This document shows positions 43,592 through 51,650 of a stretch of DNA of 64,000 nucleotides, piece after piece. The translations under genes and the position numbers were made by a program. Source of the DNA: Actinomycetota bacterium. Lineage in GTDB: Bacteria > Actinomycetota > Actinomycetes > Mycobacteriales > HKI-0501. Location: positions 62,001-126,000 of the forward strand of contig JAVEDU010000075.1 of the NCBI GenBank assembly GCA_030840805.1, given 5' to 3'. How positions within the stretch are numbered: position 1 is the first letter of the stretch; each line of letters starts with the position of its first letter. The notes under the pieces are model-generated. The model made no database searches and was not told the origin of the DNA. It was given only the letters and a program-made list of their open reading frames with translations.

Positions 43592-45952
43592 CTATCGACG
43601 CCGTGACGGTCCCGCCGGGCCGACGTACCGGTCGCGCACGATCGCCGGCTGTTCCAGCACCCGGCCGGCGCCGAGGTCGAGCAGCAGCCGGACCACCTGC
43701 GCCTGGGCCCAGGTCAACGGCGCGGCCGAGCCCGCCGGGCCGCCCGGCCGGAAGCCGATCGACGCCGTCGTCGGGTCGGTCCCGTACGGGTCGGGCGGTA
43801 CGGCCGCGTTCTCCCAGTTCTGCTCGGGCAGGAGGCCCACGCCCGAGCCGTACGCGTACATCGCCCGGAGCAGCGCCACGGCGGTCTCGCCGTGACCGAG
43901 CTGGAGCTCCTGCTCGGCGCGTTCCCCGGCCAGCACGGCCCACAGGTGCCCGGACCCGTGGCCCACCTGGTCGCCGGTGCCGCCCGGCCACGGCTTGCCC
44001 TCCGGCGCGCAGCCGGTCGGGTCCGGCACGTGGCAGTCGCCGTACCCGTCCTCGGTGCCCGGCCCGCCGGTGCCGTACCGGTAGAAGCCGGGTCCGCGCG
44101 GCGTCGAGCGCCGGATCGTGGCGTCCACCACCCGCAGGGACGCCACGACGTCGGGATCGTCCGCGGACAGGATGCCGAGCCGGGTCAGCTCCTGGAAGCC
44201 GCCGTCCGTCACGGCACGCTGGTCGGCGGTGGGCCCGCCGTTGCCGAGGTCGTAGGTGATGGCGGCGTTCGGATCACCGGTCTTCGAGAGCCGCAGGAAG
44301 TACCGGCCGGGCGTGTACGGACCGGACGTGGTGACCGTCCAGGCCTTGACCGCGCGCCGGTAGGCGTCCGCCGTGGCACGGTACGTGCCCGCGCGGGCGG
44401 CGTCGCCGTGCCGGGCCGCGATCTCCCCGGCGGCGACCAGGCCGGCGATCTCGGCGGCGATCGTGGACGGCGAGTACCCCGGCTGCTCCTCCCACCGCTC
44501 GACCCCGAATGCGGGCCCGTGCGCCACCAGGAAGTCCGCGGCCGGCCGGAGATGGTCCCGGTACAGCGCCGCGTCGCCGCCGAGCCCCGCCTGCCAGGCC
44601 ATCAGCAGCGGGTACGCGGTCTCGTCGAGCTGGTCGCCGCCGGTGTCGGGCGCGGCCCGGCCGTTGGGGAGGCTGTTGCGCGGCATCCGGCCGTCCGGCA
44701 GTTGCTGGCGCTCGAACAGGAACCGGGTCGCGGCCCGGGCCGTCGGCAGGTCCCCGGCGACGAGCAGCGCGGTGAACGCCTCGTACAGGTCGCGGGCGAA
44801 GACCTCGCGGTAGGACCCGAAGTACGGGGCGCGGCCGTTCTGGGCGAGCCCGGCGGGCACGGCCTGGCCCCACGGTGAGCCGAGCCCCGCGGCGATCGCG
44901 CCGGGGAACGTCTTGTCCTCGCTCGCCTTCACCACGTTGATCCCGAGCCGGTACGCCGCCCCGAGCCGGGCCAGCTCGCCGCGGCCGACCCCGGGCAGCG
45001 ACGCCGGTGGCGGCCGCAGGGCGGCGTCGTAGCGGTCCCAGCCCCGCACGTACTCCGCCTGCAGCGCGTCCGGACCGCGGCGCAGGGTGGCCCCGGCGGT
45101 GCGCACGGCGGCGGCGCGCGTCCGGCCGAACCCCAGCGCCAGCACGGCGTCACCGCGGCTCGTGTCGAGCAGCGCCGTCTGCGTGACGTTGCCGTTCGGC
45201 GCGTCGCGGCGCACCGCCGTGAGCGCGCGGTACCGGTCGAGCTGCACCAGGCCGTCGCTCGGGTCGCCCGCGTAGCCGCTCGTCGCCCGGGGGAACGGCC
45301 GGTCCGCCCGGAGCGCCAGGTACGTCGGGACGGCGTAGTCCCGGTTCGCCGCCGCGGTGACGGTGTTCGTGTCCCAGCTGACCAGCGCGCCGGCGGCCAG
45401 GGTCGCCTGGTCGGCACCGGCGTTGCCACCGGCCGCGGGGTCGCCGCCACCACCGTTCCCGCCGACCGTCGGGTCGATGCGCACGTACAGGGCCAGGTCC
45501 CGCGCCGAGCCGCGCAGCGCCCGCAGCCGGGTGCGGATCACCACGCTGTCCCTGGCCGGGTCCGTGAGGTACGTCGTGACCAGGCGGTACCGGCCGCTGC
45601 GGGCGGTGCTGGTGACCGTGCACACCATGCCGGTGCGGTCGGCGACAGCCCGATAGGTCGTGTCGCGGCTCTGCAGATCGGTGAACGTACGGCCGTCGGT
45701 CACCACGAACTGGAGCGTCTGGACGTTGGTGGTGTCGACGGTCGGCTCGTACACGTCCGAGAGGACCCCGTCGGCCACCGTGTACCAGACCTTCGACGTG
45801 GTGTTCCGCGCCGTTCCGACGCAGTCCTTGCGGGCCAGGTCGAAGTGGCTCATCGCACCGGTCACCGCCGGCGCGGCCACCGCCGGGGGCGCGGCCGGGA
45901 GGAGGAGCGCGAGGACGGTCGCGGTGACGGTGAGGCGGGAACGAGGACTCAT
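43592..45952 (-). CDS. Secreted GH15 glucoamylase/glucodextranase-like enzyme
   Basis: A 786-residue protein starting MSPRSRLTVTATVLALLLPA with a signal peptide to about residue 28 (AVAAPAV). Residues about 30-300 are the N-terminal beta-sandwich of bacterial GH15 enzymes (MSHFDLARKDCVGTARNTTS, VLSDVYEPTVDTTNVQTL). Residues 330-770 are the helical barrel. The likely general acid Glu is in VERWEEQPGYSPSTIAAEI, and the likely general base is in GVGLLPEQNWENA. It should release glucose or a related sugar from alpha-glucans outside the cell. It is divergent from an esterase gene. Confidence 0.92.
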   Translation of the reverse strand: MSPRSRLTVTATVLALLLPAAPPAVAAPAVTGAMSHFDLARKDCVGTARNTTSKVWYTVADGVLSDVYEPTVDTTNVQTLQFVVTDGRTFTDLQSRDTTYRAVADRTGMVCTVTSTARSGRYRLVTTYLTDPARDSVVIRTRLRALRGSARDLALYVRIDPTVGGNGGGGDPAAGGNAGADQATLAAGALVSWDTNTVTAAANRDYAVPTYLALRADRPFPRATSGYAGDPSDGLVQLDRYRALTAVRRDAPNGNVTQTALLDTSRGDAVLALGFGRTRAAAVRTAGATLRRGPDALQAEYVRGWDRYDAALRPPPASLPGVGRGELARLGAAYRLGINVVKASEDKTFPGAIAAGLGSPWGQAVPAGLAQNGRAPYFGSYREVFARDLYEAFTALLVAGDLPTARAATRFLFERQQLPDGRMPRNSLPNGRAAPDTGGDQLDETAYPLLMAWQAGLGGDAALYRDHLRPAADFLVAHGPAFGVERWEEQPGYSPSTIAAEIAGLVAAGEIAARHGDAARAGTYRATADAYRRAVKAWTVTTSGPYTPGRYFLRLSKTGDPNAAITYDLGNGGPTADQRAVTDGGFQELTRLGILSADDPDVVASLRVVDATIRRSTPRGPGFYRYGTGGPGTEDGYGDCHVPDPTGCAPEGKPWPGGTGDQVGHGSGHLWAVLAGERAEQELQLGHGETAVALLRAMYAYGSGVGLLPEQNWENAAVPPDPYGTDPTTASIGFRPGGPAGSAAPLTWAQAQVVRLLLDLGAGRVLEQPAIVRDRYVGPAGPSRRR

Positions 45953-46058
45953 CGCCACCTCCACGATCCGGGGGAGCTGCGCGGGTTCGATGATCCACGG
46001 GTCGGGCGCCGCCCGCCAGGGCTCGACCCGCCTCCGGTCCGGTGGTTGACTGCCGCCC

Positions 46059-47087
46059 ATGTTGCCCTGGGGTACCGAGCTGGCGGGCCGGCTGGACCGT
46101 GAGCTGATCGAGTCCGAGCTCCTGCGGGACAACCCGCTCGGCGACCCGCACGTGCGGCCGCTGTGGGTGTACGTCCCGCCCGGTTACGACGAGGACGCGA
46201 CCGCGCGTCACCCCACCGTGTACGTGATCCAGGGGTACACCGGCCAGGTCACGATGTGGGCGAACCGCACCGCGTACCGGCAGCCCTTCGTCGAGACGGC
46301 CGACCGGCTGTTCGCCTCCGGGGAGGCGCCCGGCTGCGTCGTCGTCTACGTCGACGCCTGGACGGCGTACGGCGGGTCGCAGTTCGTGGACTCCCCCGGT
46401 ACCGGGCGCTACCACTCCTACCTGTGCGACGAGGTCGTGCCGTGGGTCGACGCCCGGTACCGCACGATCCCGCACCGGGACTCGCGGGCGATCTCGGGGA
46501 AGTCCTCCGGTGGCTTCGGCGCCATGATCACGCCGATGCTGCGGCCGGACCTGTTCGGCGCGCTCGCGACGCATGCCGGCGACTCGCTGTACGAGCTCTC
46601 CTACGTCCCCGAGTTCGGGAAGGCCGCGCGGCACCTCCGCGGGTACGACCACGACATCGCGACGTGGTGGGACGAATTCCGGTCGCGCACCGCCTTCACC
46701 GCGGAGGCCGACCAGACGCTGCTGATGGTCCTCGGGTGCTCGGCCTGCTTCTCCGCCCGCGACGACGGCACGCCCGAGCTGCCGTTCGACCCGCGCACCG
46801 CCGCCCTGCGGCCCGAGGTATGGCAGCGCTGGCTCGACTGGGACCCGGTCCGGATGGTGGAGCGGTACGCGGAGGAGGTGCGGTCGCTGCGGGCGGTGTG
46901 GATCGACGCTGGCACCCGGGACGAGTGGTTCCTCGACCTGGGCGCCGAGGCGTTCCGGGCCGAGGTGGCCCGCGCCGGCCTGCCCGACGACCGGGTCCGG
47001 TTCGAGCTGTTCGACGCGGGCCACGGCGCGATCGACTACCGGTACCCCCTCGCACTGTCCTGGCTGGCCCATCGGCTGGCACGCTGA
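46059..47087 (+). CDS. Esterase, alpha/beta hydrolase fold (EstA/enterochelin-esterase-like)
   Basis: A 342-residue cytoplasmic esterase starting MLPWGTELAGRLDRELIES. The fold is shown by VRPLWVYVPPGYDED, VYVIQGYTGQVTMW, and the nucleophile elbow AISGKSSGGFGAMITPML with Ser in GKSSGG. The candidate His is in FDAGHGAIDYRYPLALSWL and the Asp in WIDAGTRDEWFLDLG. No signal peptide. Similar proteins act as esterases of acylated sugars or siderophores. It stands next to the secreted glucoamylase gene. Confidence 0.88.
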   Translation: MLPWGTELAGRLDRELIESELLRDNPLGDPHVRPLWVYVPPGYDEDATARHPTVYVIQGYTGQVTMWANRTAYRQPFVETADRLFASGEAPGCVVVYVDAWTAYGGSQFVDSPGTGRYHSYLCDEVVPWVDARYRTIPHRDSRAISGKSSGGFGAMITPMLRPDLFGALATHAGDSLYELSYVPEFGKAARHLRGYDHDIATWWDEFRSRTAFTAEADQTLLMVLGCSACFSARDDGTPELPFDPRTAALRPEVWQRWLDWDPVRMVERYAEEVRSLRAVWIDAGTRDEWFLDLGAEAFRAEVARAGLPDDRVRFELFDAGHGAIDYRYPLALSWLAHRLAR

Positions 47088-47145
47088 GCCCGGACCGGTC
47101 CTACGATCGGGGACGGGCACGGACCGATCCGGCCGGAGGAGACCG

Positions 47146-48015
47146 ATGATTCCCCAGCTCGGCACCTACGGGGTCTGGCGCCGTGACGTCGACCTCTCCC
47201 CCGACCTCGCGGCCGGGCTGGAGGCGCTCGGCTACGGGACCGTCTGGGTCGGCGGCTCGCCGAGCGGCGACCTGTCGGTGCCCGATGCCCTGCTGGCCGC
47301 CACCGGGCGCCTCGCCGTCGCGACCGGCATCGTCAACATTTGGCAGGACGACCCGGCCGCGGTGGCCACGTCGTACCACCGGCTCGAGGGCCGGTACCCC
47401 GGCCGGTTCCTGCTCGGCATCGGCGCCGGGCACCGGGAGGCCAACAAGGGGTACGGCACCCCGTACGAGGCGCTGCAGCGCTACCTGGACGTGCTCGACG
47501 GGGCCGAGGTGCCGGTCGAGCGGCGGGTGCTCGCCGCGCTCGGGCCCCGGGTCCTCCGGCTCGCCGCGGACCGGGCGGCCGGCGCGCACCCGTACTTCAC
47601 CACGCCCGACCACACCCGGCAGGCACGGGCGATCCTCGGGCCGGACCGGGTGCTCGCACCGGAGCAGAAGGCCGTGTTCGGCTCCGATCCGGACGCCGCG
47701 CGCGAGGTGGCCCGGCAGGCGCTCGCGATGTACCTGCGACTCGCGAACTACGTGAACAACTGGCGCCGGCTCGGCTTCACCGACGAGGACTTCGCGAACG
47801 GGGGCAGCCCGCGGCTGCTCGATGCCCTGGTCGCGCACGGTGACCCCGCCACGGTCGCCGCCCGTATCCGTGAGCATCGTGCCGCCGGGGCCGATCACGT
47901 GGCCGTACAGCTGCTCGTGCCGCCCGGGACCGACCCTCTCGACGGCTACGGCGAGCTGGCCCGCGCGCTGACCGCCGCCGGACAGGAACCGGGCGGACCC
48001 GGCCGGCCGCGGTAG
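47146..48015 (+). CDS. LLM-class F420-dependent oxidoreductase
   Basis: A 289-residue protein starting MIPQLGTYGVWRRDVDLS behind GGAGGAGACCG. It has the luciferase-like fold: LGYGTVWVGGSPSGDL, ATGIVNIWQDDPAAVATSYH, GRFLLGIGAGHREANKGYG and GDPATVAARIREHRAAGADH. Actinobacterial members of this group use F420 rather than FMN. The substrate is unknown. It is 58 bases downstream of the esterase and probably co-transcribed. Confidence 0.9.
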   Translation: MIPQLGTYGVWRRDVDLSPDLAAGLEALGYGTVWVGGSPSGDLSVPDALLAATGRLAVATGIVNIWQDDPAAVATSYHRLEGRYPGRFLLGIGAGHREANKGYGTPYEALQRYLDVLDGAEVPVERRVLAALGPRVLRLAADRAAGAHPYFTTPDHTRQARAILGPDRVLAPEQKAVFGSDPDAAREVARQALAMYLRLANYVNNWRRLGFTDEDFANGGSPRLLDALVAHGDPATVAARIREHRAAGADHVAVQLLVPPGTDPLDGYGELARALTAAGQEPGGPGRPR

Positions 48016-48136
48016 TACGGCCGACCGGGTTGCCGGTGCGCGCGGGCCGGAGCGTGCGGACGCGCCCGACGTCCTGCCGCGGGTGGCCGGGTGCGAGTGC
48101 GGCCCCCGCGGGCACCACCCCACCGGCGCGCCGGCG

Positions 48137-49162
48137 TCAGCTGCTCCGCAGCCGTTCGGCCGCCGCCTCCGGGGTGATGTCCCGCTGTGGCTGAGCCAGC
48201 AGCTCGTACCCGACCATGAACTTGCGCACCGTCGCCGAGCGCAGGAGCGGCGGGTAGAAGTGCGCGTGCAGATGGAGCTCCGGATACGCCTCGCCGTCCG
48301 TGGGCGCCTGGTGCACGCCCATCGAGTACGGGAACGTGACACCGAACAGCCGGTCGTAGCGGCGCGCCAGCCGCCCGAGGAGGTCCGCGAGGCCGTCCCG
48401 TTCCGGGTCGGCCAGCTCGGGCAGCGCGCCCCGGTGGGACCGTGGCAGGACCAGGGTCTCGAACGGCCAGACGGCCCAGAACGGCACCAGCGCCACGAAG
48501 TGCTCGTTCGCATCGACGATCCGCGCGCCGTCGGCCAGCTCCTGGGCCAGGTACTCGCAGAGCAGGCAGCCGCCGCCCGCCGCGTGGTCGCGCTGCCGCC
48601 GCAGTTCCTCGGCCGGTTCGTGGGGCACGTGTTCGTTCGCCCAGATCTGCCCGTGCGGGTGCGGGTTGCTGGCGCCCATCATCGCGCCGCGGTTCTCGAA
48701 GATCTGGACGTGGCGTACCCACGGCACGCCGCCCAGCTCCGCGTACTGCTCGACCCAGGTGTCGACCACCCGCCGGATGTCGTCGTGCGCCATGGCGCCG
48801 AGCGTGAGGTCGTGGCGCGGCGAGAAGCAGACCACCCGGCAGATCCCGCGCTCGGTCTCCGCGACCAGGAGCCCGTCGCGGTCGACCCGCCGCGGCGGGG
48901 TGTCCGGCAGCAGCGCGGGGTAGTCGTTGTCGAACACGTACGTCGAGGAGTACCGCGGGGTGACGGCGCCGCCCGCCCGGGTGTTGCCGGGGCACAGGTA
49001 GCACGCGGGGTCGTAGGCGGGGCGCTCCGCCGGAGCCGTCTCCTCGACCTGGCCCTGCCAGGGGCGGGCGGTGCGGTGCGGTGACACCAGCACCCACTCA
49101 CCGGTGAGGCGGTTCAGCCGGCGGTGCGGCACGGCGTCCAGCGGGGTGTCAGCCACGGTCAC
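48137..49162 (-). CDS. galT: Galactose-1-phosphate uridylyltransferase
   Basis: A 341-residue GalT from GTG 49160-49162 (a GTG six bases on is also possible). The nucleophile motif is intact in [15 protein letters not shown]. Zinc ligands include [15 protein letters not shown] (C-x-x-C) and a His segment [18 protein letters not shown]. GalT moves UMP between UDP-glucose and galactose-1-phosphate in the Leloir pathway. No galK or galE is adjacent. It is convergent with the LLM oxidoreductase gene. Confidence 0.95.
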   Translation of the reverse strand: MTVADTPLDAVPHRRLNRLTGEWVLVSPHRTARPWQGQVEETAPAERPAYDPACYLCPGNTRAGGAVTPRYSSTYVFDNDYPALLPDTPPRRVDRDGLLVAETERGICRVVCFSPRHDLTLGAMAHDDIRRVVDTWVEQYAELGGVPWVRHVQIFENRGAMMGASNPHPHGQIWANEHVPHEPAEELRRQRDHAAGGGCLLCEYLAQELADGARIVDANEHFVALVPFWAVWPFETLVLPRSHRGALPELADPERDGLADLLGRLARRYDRLFGVTFPYSMGVHQAPTDGEAYPELHLHAHFYPPLLRSATVRKFMVGYELLAQPQRDITPEAAAERLRSS

Positions 49163-49249
49163 GACCGTAGAGGACGTGACGACCGACGTATCCGAGGGCG
49201 TGCTCGCCCCTCTGTGGGGTGATCATCCGACGCGCCAGGAGGAGCGGCC

Positions 49250-49756
49250 ATGACCCCGACATCCGTCCCCGGTGGCACCCGGCTGGCCGTCCGCCTGCAC
49301 TGGCAGCTCCGCGCCGTGGCGGGACTCGGTGCGTCGGCCGCCCTGGCCTACGCCGCCGCCCTGGGGTGGCAGCCGCACGCGAGCGGGGTGGCCACGGCCG
49401 CGGCGTTCGCCGTCGGCTTCCTGTTCGCCACGTTCGCGCTGTCGGGGACCGTCCCGGCGAACATCAAGGTCGGCGATGTCGAGATCAAGCTCGACCAGGC
49501 GCGGGCGGACGGGGAGCAGACCGGGCATGTCGCCGGGTTCACCGCGGGCGCGGCGATCAGCAGGCAGGTCGCCGCCGGCGACCTCCCGGTGGACCGGATC
49601 GAGGCCGCCCTCCGCAGCGCGCTGACGGGTCCCGGCCCGCTGAAGATCGACGGCATCCAGCTCCCGGTCGCCCAGCTCTCCCCCGCCGAAGCGGAGGACG
49701 CGGTCCTGTGGGTCCGGGAGGCGCTGAGCACGGTGGCCAAGCACAGCGCTCGATGA
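49250..49756 (+). CDS. Small membrane-anchored protein
   Basis: A 168-residue protein starting MTPTSVPGGTRLAVRLHW behind AGGAGG. Two hydrophobic helices, about residues 22-42 (LRAVAGLGASAALAYAAALG) and 45-66 (GVATAAAFAVGFLFATFAL), are followed by a soluble C-terminal region of 100 residues with an IKVGDVEIKLDQARADGEQ helix. No family recognised. Possibly an antiparallel two-span anchor for a cytoplasmic domain. Confidence 0.75.
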   Translation: MTPTSVPGGTRLAVRLHWQLRAVAGLGASAALAYAAALGWQPHASGVATAAAFAVGFLFATFALSGTVPANIKVGDVEIKLDQARADGEQTGHVAGFTAGAAISRQVAAGDLPVDRIEAALRSALTGPGPLKIDGIQLPVAQLSPAEAEDAVLWVREALSTVAKHSAR

Positions 49757-49761
49757 CCTCG

Positions 49762-50937
49762 TCAGCCCTCCTCCGGGTACCGGCCGCCCGGCGGGACCGA
49801 CGATCCCGGTGCGACCCGGCCGCGCCGCCCCAGCAGGGCCGTCGCCCCGGGGCCGCCGATCCGCGCGCCGGCACCGATCTCGACGGCGTCGTCCAGGATC
49901 GCCCGCTCCACCACCGCACCGGAGCGCACCACCGCCCCGGGGAGCAGCACGGAGTCGCGGACCTCCGCGCCCGCCTCGACGACGGTGCCGGCCGCGAGCA
50001 CCGACCGCTCGACCGTGCCGGCGACGTGGGCGCCCGAGGCGAGCAGGCTGCGCCGTATCCGGGCACCGTCGGCGATCCGGGCGGCACCCTGCCGGCGCGC
50101 GTGGGTGCGCAGCGGCCACGACTCCTCGTCCGGCACGAACGGAGGTTCGTCCGCCAGCAGGTCCATATGGGCGGCCCAGTACGACTCGACGGTGCCCAGG
50201 TCCCGCCAGTACCCCCGGAACCGGTGCTCCCGGGCCCGGCCCCCGTCGACCAGCCGCGGCAGCAGCGCGTCACCGAGGTCGGCGAGGCCGTCCTCGCCCG
50301 CATCGGCCGCCAGCTCGTCGAGGAGGCCGACCAGCGCGTCGGTGTCGAACACGAACACCTCGGTGGTGACGAGGTTTCCGCGCGGCTCGCCGGGCTTGTA
50401 CGCGTACCCGGTGACGCGGCCCTCGTCGTCGACCTGCACGACCCCGTACCGAGCCGCGTCGCCCGGGTCCACCTCGGTGGTCACCATCGTCAGTGCCGCG
50501 CCGCTCGCCCGGTGCTCCAGGACGAGGGCCTCGTAGTCCAGCCGGTACACCGCGTCGGCGCTGACGACCACGACGACCTCCGGATCGAACTGGCGCAGCA
50601 GGTCGCTCTGCCGCCACAGCGCGTCGGCGGTACCGGTATGCCAGCCCTCCTTGTCGGTGCCCTGCGACGGGTGGAGCAGCAGCAGGCCGCCGGTCGTCCG
50701 GTCGAGGTCCCAGGGCCGCCCGTTGGCCAGATGGTCGTCGAGCGACACCGGGTGGAACTGCTGCACCACCCAGACATCGGAGAGACCCGAGTGCAGCGCG
50801 TTGCTCAGCGGCACGTCGATCAGGCGGTACGACCCCCCGTACGGCACCGCCGGCTTCGCCCGGTCCGCGGTCAGCAGCTCCAGGCGGCCACCGGCCCCAC
50901 CCGCGAGAACGAGGACAACGGTGCGTACCGGGGCCAT
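49762..50937 (-). CDS. glgC: Glucose-1-phosphate adenylyltransferase (GlgC-like)
   Basis: A 391-residue nucleotidyltransferase starting MAPVRTVVLVLAGGAGGRL behind GGGAGGAAGCGC. The catalytic domain shows LTADRAKPAVPYGGSYRLID, EGWHTGTADALWRQSDLLR and VSADAVYRLDY. The last 120 residues are a left-handed beta-helix (RIRRSLLASGAHVAGTVERS onward). The enzyme makes ADP-glucose for glycogen or trehalose metabolism. The stop is five bases from that of the small membrane protein on the other strand. The GGAGG of the nucleotide loop is a slight variant of GG-G-RL. Confidence 0.9.
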   Translation of the reverse strand: MAPVRTVVLVLAGGAGGRLELLTADRAKPAVPYGGSYRLIDVPLSNALHSGLSDVWVVQQFHPVSLDDHLANGRPWDLDRTTGGLLLLHPSQGTDKEGWHTGTADALWRQSDLLRQFDPEVVVVVSADAVYRLDYEALVLEHRASGAALTMVTTEVDPGDAARYGVVQVDDEGRVTGYAYKPGEPRGNLVTTEVFVFDTDALVGLLDELAADAGEDGLADLGDALLPRLVDGGRAREHRFRGYWRDLGTVESYWAAHMDLLADEPPFVPDEESWPLRTHARRQGAARIADGARIRRSLLASGAHVAGTVERSVLAAGTVVEAGAEVRDSVLLPGAVVRSGAVVERAILDDAVEIGAGARIGGPGATALLGRRGRVAPGSSVPPGGRYPEEG

Positions 50938-51183
50938 GCGCTTCCTCCCTGTGGACCGACGGTCGCCCCGAGTCTCCCCAGCGGCGCTCCGGTCCGCACC
51001 TCGGCCGGGCCGGGCGCGCGGTGCCGCGCCGGCCCGTTCCGGGCCCACCGAGGCGGCTCCTACCTGGCAGGGTCCTCTCCGGGTAAGTGTGTGCACCGGC
51101 AACGAGTTCGCCGCGCCGGTCACCCCGCCGCACGATCCGCCTCCGGCGCGGGCCCCAGCGCCGACCTCGAGAAGGGAACCACC

Positions 51184-51600
51184 GTGGACCTCATCGTCCT
51201 CATCGGACGCCTCCTGTTCTCCGCCATCTTCATCTCGTCGGGGATCGCCCACTTCCGGAACGCCGGGATGATGGGCGGTTATGCGCAGTCGAAGGGTGTG
51301 CCCGCGGCCAAGCCGGCGGTCCTCGGCTCGGGCGCGCTGATCCTCGCCGGCGGGTTGTCCGTGCTGCTCGGCGTGTGGGCGGACCTCGGTGCGCTGCTCG
51401 TCCTGATCTTCCTGGTGCCGACCGCGCTCCTGATGCACGACTTCTGGAAGCAGTCCGACCCGATGGCGAAGCAGGGCGAGCGGTCGCAGTTCTTCAAGAA
51501 CGTCGCCCTCGCCGGCGCGGCGCTGATGCTGTTCGCGTTCTTCGCGCACACCCCGGACCTGGGCCTCACCCTCACCGGTCCGCTGTTCCACCTCGGCTGA
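51184..51600 (+). CDS. DoxX-family membrane protein
   Basis: A 138-residue membrane protein from GTG 51184-51186. It has four hydrophobic helices. The DoxX pattern is visible in LIGRLLFSAIFISSGIAHFR, PAVLGSGALILAGGLSVLLG and VPTALLMHDFWKQSDPM. DoxX relatives take part in thiosulfate or quinone oxidation and in redox-stress complexes; the actual partner here is not visible. It is isolated, with a 246-base gap upstream. Confidence 0.88.
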   Translation: MDLIVLIGRLLFSAIFISSGIAHFRNAGMMGGYAQSKGVPAAKPAVLGSGALILAGGLSVLLGVWADLGALLVLIFLVPTALLMHDFWKQSDPMAKQGERSQFFKNVALAGAALMLFAFFAHTPDLGLTLTGPLFHLG

Positions 51601-51650
51601 CGCCGGCGTGGTGCCGGCCGGCTCCGGGCGGCCGGCACCGCGCCGCGTCG

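Noticed and set aside
43592-46132. Longer start for the GH15 enzyme at 46132
   Set aside because: The extra 60 residues precede a good signal peptide starting at 45952 and overlap the start of the divergent esterase gene.
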